From: Vibrio splendidus
GTDB lineage: Bacteria; Pseudomonadota; Gammaproteobacteria; Enterobacterales; Vibrionaceae
Direction: 5' to 3'
Length of the DNA: 64,000 nucleotides
Assembly: GCF_002873455.1 (NCBI RefSeq)
Contig: NZ_MCUN01000046.1
Location: 62,001 to 126,000 of the forward strand
Part shown: positions 59,385 through 64,000 of the stretch, piece after piece
Layout of the letters: each line of letters begins with the position of its first letter
Position numbering within the stretch: position 1 is the first letter of the stretch
The notes under the pieces: model-generated
Seen by the model: the letters and a program-made list of their open reading frames with translations, nothing else
Databases searched by the model: none
Told to the model about the DNA's origin: nothing
Program-made: the position numbers and the translations under genes

Positions 59385-61756
59385 TATTTACCTTGCTCTT
59401 TTAAAAGCCTTAACGAGTTAGATACTACAATAATAGAGCTAGCAGACATGCCAACAACAGCAATGTATGGAGCAACCAAACCTGCGATAGCCAATGGAAG
59501 AATAAGTAAGTTATATCCTAATGACCAAGCTAGGTTTTCACGGATTATCTTACGCGTTTTTAGCGCCAAAGTACGAGACTTAAGCAATCTATCGAGCTTA
59601 TCTCCCAATAGCACCATATCCGCAGAGGCTTTCGCCACATCAGTACCGCCGCCCATAGCAACAGACAGATGAGCACCGGCAAGAATAGGAGCGTCATTAA
59701 TACCGTCACCAACCATCATGGTGATATCACTTGCGTCTCTAGAGTTAAGATAGGCCAGCTTGTCTTCTGGTTTCGCATTAGCAACAATGTCAGTAATACC
59801 GATCTCTTCAGCAACAGGTTTCGCGTTAGTTAAGGAATCGCCAGTTAGCAAAGTCGTTTTTATTCCGGCTTCTTTAAATTGCTTAATAAGCTCGATACTT
59901 TCTTTACGAATGGGGTCTTCATAAGTGAATGTAGCTATATGATGACCAGACATCGACAAGTAAATACCATTGCTTTCCGACGTTTGATCTTCGCCTAGAA
60001 TAAATTCACTGCTGCCGATCGCGACTTCTTGTCCATTCCATTCACCAGTGATACCTGAACCAATGACATTATTAACAGACTCTACTTCAATATTATCTGA
60101 AACATAGGCCTTAAACGCTTTAGCGATAGGGTGGTTAGCATGTTGCTCTAGGCTTGCTGCAACTTGCAAACAAGTGTCTTTATCAAGCTTTGCAAAGGTT
60201 TCAACTTGGCTGATACGAATATCACCCTCAGTCAAGGTACCTGTTTTGTCGATGATCAAGTGGTTCACCTTGCACAAGGTTTCAAACACATGACCTTTAC
60301 GCAGCAAGATACCGAAGTTACCCATACGAGAGGTTGAACAGGTAATCGCCGTTGGTGTTGCAAGTGATAAAGCACAGGGACATGTAGCAACGAGCACTGA
60401 GAGCATGATCCAGAAAGCATCTTCTGGACGTGTTTGGTGCCAGTAGAACCAAGTGCCGAATGAGATGATTAAAATAACCGCGACAAAGTATCGAGCCACC
60501 ACATCGGCGATTTCAGCAATGCGAGGCTTTGATAACTGCGCTTCATCTTGTAGACGAACGATATTAGAAATAACCGAATCCGCTTTGGAGGTCATTACTT
60601 CCAATTCAAACGATTCATCACCATTCAATGTGCCAGCAAAGACCGTGTCACCCTCATTCTTAACCACATGGATAGATTCGCCAGTCAGCATGGATTCATC
60701 GATATGAATTCTGCCAGACAATACTTCGCCATCTGCGGGAATATGTTCACCAGGAAGAACGCGGATTTGGTCGCCAACCTTTAAAGTTTTAACCGGAACT
60801 TGATCACCGTCTAGCGTTGTCGCCATTGCAGGAACAAGCTTAAGCAGGTTACCACTCGCAGCCGCCGCTTTACGACGAGCTCTCATCTCTAAGAAGCGCC
60901 CTAAAAGCAAGAAGAAGGTGAACATCGAGATAGATTCAAAGAACACTTCGCCTTTCTCTGTCACCGTTGCTATCAAACTTGCGACGTAGGCAAACAACAA
61001 AGCAATCGACACAGGTACATCCATTCCCAATGTTCGGCCTTTAATACTACGCCATGCATTAATATAGAAAGGCAACGCAGAGTATAAGAGAACAGGGGTT
61101 GCGAAGATCAAACTTACCCAACGGAAGTAACTTTTGAATTCAGGTTCAAGGCTGCCAAAAACTTCAAGGTAGAGCGCCACAGCTAGCATCATGACTTGCA
61201 TGGTCGCTAAACCCGCGACACCAAGACGATAAAGGTAGTTTTTCATCGAACGATGGTAGGCTGCTTCTTGTTGGTCTGCTTCGAAAGGTGCCGCTTTGTA
61301 ACCTAGGGTATGGATTGCAGACAACAGTTCGCTCAGTTTAGCCTGGGTGTTGTCCCAGCTGAGTAGGGCACGGTTAGTCGTGGTATTAACACGGATACTA
61401 ACAACCCCTAACTTTGAAGAGACTTGCTTCTCAATAAGCCATGCACAAGCAGCACAAGAGACGCCTTCTAGTGACAATGTCACTTCTGATGTGTTTTCGG
61501 AGTTACGAACGAACTCCAATTGAACATCTTGGTTGTCGTAATGACTGAGTGCTAGAAGTTGCTCTGGCACTAGATCCGCTTTTTCAGCCGGAGCGGTACG
61601 ATATTGGTAATAAGAGACCAAACCGCTATCAACGATTGTCTGAGCTACGGTCTCGCAGCCAGGACAACACATCTTACGAGTCGCTCCTAAGATCTCTACT
61701 TCAAAATCCGTTTCCGCTGGTACATCTTCACCGCAGTGATAACAGGATTCACACAT
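59384..61756 (-). CDS. ccoI: Copper-exporting P-type ATPase for cbb3 oxidase assembly
   Basis: A 790-residue P1B ATPase (FixI/CopA2 type) that feeds copper to the oxidase from the inner membrane. It has an N-terminal cysteine-rich zinc-ribbon-like region (MCESCYHCGEDVP, CCPGCE), a heavy-metal domain with GVSCAACAWL, eight membrane helices with the CPC metal site (ATCPCALSLATPT), the phosphorylation motif DKTGTLTEG and the hinge MVGDGINDAPIL. I start at the ATG at 61756, six bases after the ccoH stop; a longer reading into ccoH lacks conservation. Confidence 0.93.
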   Translation of the reverse strand: MCESCYHCGEDVPAETDFEVEILGATRKMCCPGCETVAQTIVDSGLVSYYQYRTAPAEKADLVPEQLLALSHYDNQDVQLEFVRNSENTSEVTLSLEGVSCAACAWLIEKQVSSKLGVVSIRVNTTTNRALLSWDNTQAKLSELLSAIHTLGYKAAPFEADQQEAAYHRSMKNYLYRLGVAGLATMQVMMLAVALYLEVFGSLEPEFKSYFRWVSLIFATPVLLYSALPFYINAWRSIKGRTLGMDVPVSIALLFAYVASLIATVTEKGEVFFESISMFTFFLLLGRFLEMRARRKAAAASGNLLKLVPAMATTLDGDQVPVKTLKVGDQIRVLPGEHIPADGEVLSGRIHIDESMLTGESIHVVKNEGDTVFAGTLNGDESFELEVMTSKADSVISNIVRLQDEAQLSKPRIAEIADVVARYFVAVILIISFGTWFYWHQTRPEDAFWIMLSVLVATCPCALSLATPTAITCSTSRMGNFGILLRKGHVFETLCKVNHLIIDKTGTLTEGDIRISQVETFAKLDKDTCLQVAASLEQHANHPIAKAFKAYVSDNIEVESVNNVIGSGITGEWNGQEVAIGSSEFILGEDQTSESNGIYLSMSGHHIATFTYEDPIRKESIELIKQFKEAGIKTTLLTGDSLTNAKPVAEEIGITDIVANAKPEDKLAYLNSRDASDITMMVGDGINDAPILAGAHLSVAMGGGTDVAKASADMVLLGDKLDRLLKSRTLALKTRKIIRENLAWSLGYNLLILPLAIAGLVAPYIAVVGMSASSIIVVSNSLRLLKEQGK

Positions 61757-61761
61757 AAGCT

Positions 61762-62241
61762 TTAGTTCGTTAGTTGAGTAGGAGTGTCGATAGGGAAGTT
61801 CATGCGACCTTGCACCAACCATTCAGTATCGTGCGGGGAAAGTTCAATAAACCATGGACCTTGCATTTCGTGGTCCAAAGTCAACGTGTAGTTACCTTTC
61901 GCATCAGCAGTAAGAAGCTGCGTGAAATCACGATCAGGTAGTGTTCTGTGAACGAACATTGCGCTGATAGCAGGGAAGTGATCAAGCTTGCCTTTGTCTA
62001 GAGTAATGATAACGGAGTTACCTCTCTCATTAACCGTCGCCGACAAGCCCAGTTCCTTTGCAATATTTACTTTTGAAATGTCGACATTAATGCCTTTTCC
62101 TTTTTTATAGTAATCCTCAGTTACAAGGTCGACAGAGTTCTGTGTAAACACAATAACCGTCATGATGGTCCAAATAACTACTGTCGCTGGCAGCGCGATT
62201 AAGAACCACGGCCAAAACTGTTTATACCAAGGCTTTACCAT
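61762..62241 (-). CDS. ccoH: FixH/CcoH family protein
   Basis: A 159-residue membrane-anchored protein with one helix at about 9-31 (FWPWFLIALPATVVIWTIMTVIVF) and a periplasmic beta domain. VDLVTEDYYKKGKGIN after the helix is the FixH signature. It is needed for stable cbb3 assembly in other proteobacteria. An 85-nt gap with a hairpin separates it from ccoP. Confidence 0.9.
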   Translation of the reverse strand: MVKPWYKQFWPWFLIALPATVVIWTIMTVIVFTQNSVDLVTEDYYKKGKGINVDISKVNIAKELGLSATVNERGNSVIITLDKGKLDHFPAISAMFVHRTLPDRDFTQLLTADAKGNYTLTLDHEMQGPWFIELSPHDTEWLVQGRMNFPIDTPTQLTN

Positions 62242-62293
62242 AAAAAATATCTCAAAAAAGAATAAAAAGAAGGGGTTATAAAATAAAGGAAAG

Positions 62294-62316
62294 ACAGCCT
62301 CTTAGAAAGAGGCTGT
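62294..62316 (-). terminator. Hairpin between ccoP and ccoH (attenuator)
   Basis: ACAGCCTCTT at 62294-62303 pairs with AAGAGGCTGT at 62307-62316 around a 3-nt loop; on the minus strand a pyrimidine-rich CTTTCCTTTATTTTA follows. It can lower expression of the assembly genes relative to the oxidase subunits. Confidence 0.65.
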
Positions 62317-62326
62317 TATTGAAATG

Positions 62327-63301
62327 TTACTTATTATCTGAGTTGCTTAAGCTCCACACGTACGATGCAACAAGCTGAACTTTGTCTTCGCCTAGAATAT
62401 CTTTCCAAGCAGGCATTACGCCAGAACGTCCGTTCATTACTGTCTCAGTTACATCAGCGCGAGAATCGCCGAACAACCAATCGCGGTCTGTCAGGTCAGG
62501 TGCACCTACAGCAGGGTTACCTTTACCATCTGTACCGTGACACGCAGCACATACGACGAAACGTGCTTTACCAGCTTCAGCTTCACGCACATTCACGCTA
62601 CGACCAGAAAGGCTAAGAGTGTAGCTAACTACTTCTTTAACACCTTGCTCGCCTAGAGCGTCTTTCCACGCTGGCATTTGGCCGACACGACCGTGCATGA
62701 TCGTAGTCACGATAGCTTGTGGTTCACCACCATATAACCATGCATCATCAGTTAGGTTAGGGAAACCTTTCTGACCACGTGCATCAGAGCCGTGACACTG
62801 AGAACAGTTTTGCAGGAATAAACGCTGACCCACTTTGATTGCGTCAGCATCTGATGCAATGTCAGGAACAGAACGTAGACCATTTTCGTCGTGAGCTAGC
62901 TTTTTGAACGCTTCACCAAAGTAGGTGTTTGCATCATCAAGCTCTTTCGCATACTCGTCCAATTGTTTGTTTGCTTGAGCCGTAGCGATTGCAGAGCGAG
63001 ACTCTTCGATACTACGAACTTCTTGATTTGAACTTGTCCAACCTAGTAGACCTTTAAAGTTGCCAAGGCCTGGGTATAGAGCAAGGTAAACCGCTGCAAA
63101 CACAATTGTACTGATGAAAAGGTATGTCCACCATTTTGGCAGTGGATTATTAAGCTCACGAATACCATCGTATTCATGGCCCATATCATGACCTGGTTCT
63201 ACGCCTGTTTTGTCTTTAAAACACCAACGAAGTAAAACCGCACAACCAATTAGGGTACCAATCGTAATCGCACTAACCCAGATACTCCAGAATGTACTCA
63301 T
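62327..63301 (-). CDS. ccoP: cbb3 oxidase dihaem subunit CcoP
   Basis: A 324-residue membrane-bound dihaem cytochrome c. Two N-terminal membrane helices (about 5-25 and 57-78) precede two CxxCH haem sites, NCSQCHGSD (about residue 165) and VCAACHGTD (about 250), each followed by a methionine-containing MPAWKD segment. It passes electrons to CcoO/CcoN. Its ATG shares one base with the ccoQ stop codon. Confidence 0.95.
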   Translation of the reverse strand: MSTFWSIWVSAITIGTLIGCAVLLRWCFKDKTGVEPGHDMGHEYDGIRELNNPLPKWWTYLFISTIVFAAVYLALYPGLGNFKGLLGWTSSNQEVRSIEESRSAIATAQANKQLDEYAKELDDANTYFGEAFKKLAHDENGLRSVPDIASDADAIKVGQRLFLQNCSQCHGSDARGQKGFPNLTDDAWLYGGEPQAIVTTIMHGRVGQMPAWKDALGEQGVKEVVSYTLSLSGRSVNVREAEAGKARFVVCAACHGTDGKGNPAVGAPDLTDRDWLFGDSRADVTETVMNGRSGVMPAWKDILGEDKVQLVASYVWSLSNSDNK

Positions 63302-63477
63302 TACTTTGTCACTCCTTGATTTTTAGAACTTGTTGCCGGCTCGTCGTCTGCAAACACTAGGTTCGCATCTTCGTCGAAACGTGTTTTACGATTCTTGCCA
63401 TATGCCCACCAAACGATGCCGATGAAACAAGCAAAAACAGTAACAGTCCAAACACTTTGAAATGTAATAATGTCCAT
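63301..63477 (-). CDS. ccoQ: cbb3 oxidase small subunit CcoQ
   Basis: A 58-residue protein, MDIITFQSVWTVTVFACFIG..., with one membrane helix (about 7-27), a basic turn (YGKNRKTRF) and an acidic tail. Position between ccoO and ccoP, the single helix and the YGKNRK-x-RF-x-E/D motif identify CcoQ (FixQ), which stabilises the complex. AAGGA precedes the ATG at 63477. The stop is read TAATG with the ccoP start. Confidence 0.93.
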   Translation of the reverse strand: MDIITFQSVWTVTVFACFIGIVWWAYGKNRKTRFDEDANLVFADDEPATSSKNQGVTK

Positions 63478-63486
63478 AATTATTCC

Positions 63487-64000
63487 TTATTTCATTGCGT
63501 GGCCAAGCGATTGAAGGTAAGCGATGATTGCATCCATCTCTGTTTTTCCTTCAACATCTTGTTTAGCGTTGGCAATTTGTTCGTCTGTGTAAGGAACACC
63601 AAATTGATTGCGGAAGAGTTCAAGCTTCTGCTTAGTCAATTTGCCATCAAGTACATTCTCAGCAAGCCATGGGAAACCAGGCATGTTTGATTCAGGAACA
63701 AGTTCGCGAGGGTCTAGGAGGTGAACACGGTGCCACTCATCAGAGTAACGATCACCAACACGCGCTAGATCAGGACCAGTACGCTTAGAGCCCCACAAGA
63801 ATGGGTGTTCCCAAACACTTTCGCCAGCTACAGAGTAGTGACCGTAACGTTCAGTTTCAGAGCGGAAAGGACGAATCATTTGGCTGTGACATACGTTACA
63901 GCCTTCACGGATATAAATATCACGACCTTCCATTTCCAGAGCAGAATAAACGCGTAGGTTTTCTACAGGTTCAGTCGTCTGCTTTTGGAAAATAAGAGGG
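63487..64000 (-). CDS. ccoO: cbb3 oxidase monohaem subunit CcoO, C-terminal part
   Basis: The last 170 or so residues of CcoO; the gene starts beyond the window. The frame runs open to position 64000 and continues upstream of the ATG at 63933 (reading PVENLRVYSALEMEGRDIY). The haem site is EGCNVCHSQMIRP, followed by YGHYSVAGESVWEHPFLWGSKRTGPDLARVG and the methionine ligand segment ESNMPGFPWL, all typical of CcoO. It is followed by ccoQ after 9 nt. Confidence 0.95.
   Translation of the reverse strand, partial: PLIFQKQTTEPVENLRVYSALEMEGRDIYIREGCNVCHSQMIRPFRSETERYGHYSVAGESVWEHPFLWGSKRTGPDLARVGDRYSDEWHRVHLLDPRELVPESNMPGFPWLAENVLDGKLTKQKLELFRNQFGVPYTDEQIANAKQDVEGKTEMDAIIAYLQSLGHAMK

Overview
The window looks like a stretch of the large chromosome of a marine Vibrio. 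The supporting content is a NorM/riboflavin synthase pair, a periplasmic ATP-dependent DNA ligase, Vibrio-restricted DUF families (DUF3802, DUF2960, DUF2987), and the gene order cco - fnr - uspE - ttcA - potABCDD, which I recall from V. cholerae. Moderate GC and conventional gene packing fit. I cannot assign a species. I see no rRNA, tRNA, CRISPR array, IS element or prophage; the window reads as core or near-core chromosome.

Layout. (1) 1-1260: start of a betaine/proline-type ABC importer (permease fragment plus binding protein), minus strand. (2) 1843-5856: a four-gene minus-strand operon encoding STAS, OmpA-like lipoprotein, SLBB export protein and CpsD-like ATPase. This is the order of sypABCD in V. 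fischeri, but no glycosyltransferase genes follow. It has a -24/-12 (sigma-54) promoter and an upstream inverted repeat that resembles SypG enhancers. (3) 6165-17711: housekeeping and accessory genes (ligase, norM, ribE, yniA, an NlpC/P60 lipoprotein, an MCP, a sterol-desaturase-family protein, tapT, nagK, several DUFs). (4) 18012-22856: tungstate importer tupABC with mobA and a mobB-moeA fusion. Divergent from it, 23159-26639, are an NtrC-type sigma-54 activator and its Cache-domain histidine kinase, then a Cache MCP. (5) 28691-33970: MscS channel with a large membrane ATPase-like protein, then the ABC-F protein YbiT. (6) 34149-44455: formate dehydrogenase locus (fdhD, DUF3305/DUF3306, a polyferredoxin, TorD-like chaperone, Tat small protein, FdhA, FdhB, cytochrome b, small membrane protein). 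(7) 44866-47101: amtB and the sirtuin cobB. (8) 47217-56427: polyamine importer potABC with two tandem potD genes, a Bax-like peptidoglycan hydrolase pair, DUF2987, ttcA. (9) 56565-64000: uspE, fnr and the cbb3 oxidase operon ccoOQP-ccoHIS, cut by the window end.

How the parts connect. Tungstate/molybdate uptake, cofactor assembly (MobA, MobB-MoeA), FdhD and the membrane-anchored formate dehydrogenase form one metabolic module split over two loci about 12 kb apart. By eye I find well-formed -24/-12 promoters before tupA and before the polyferredoxin-fdhABC operon, and a shared 11-mer, GACAAAATGTC, about 80-100 bp upstream of each. Further -24/-12 elements sit in the fdhD/DUF3305 divergent region. 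The simplest reading is that the two-component pair at 23159-26639 controls both metal supply and enzyme synthesis; this is the most interesting hypothesis here. Respiratory genes with an Fnr that carries its own FNR box complete an anaerobic/microaerobic theme.
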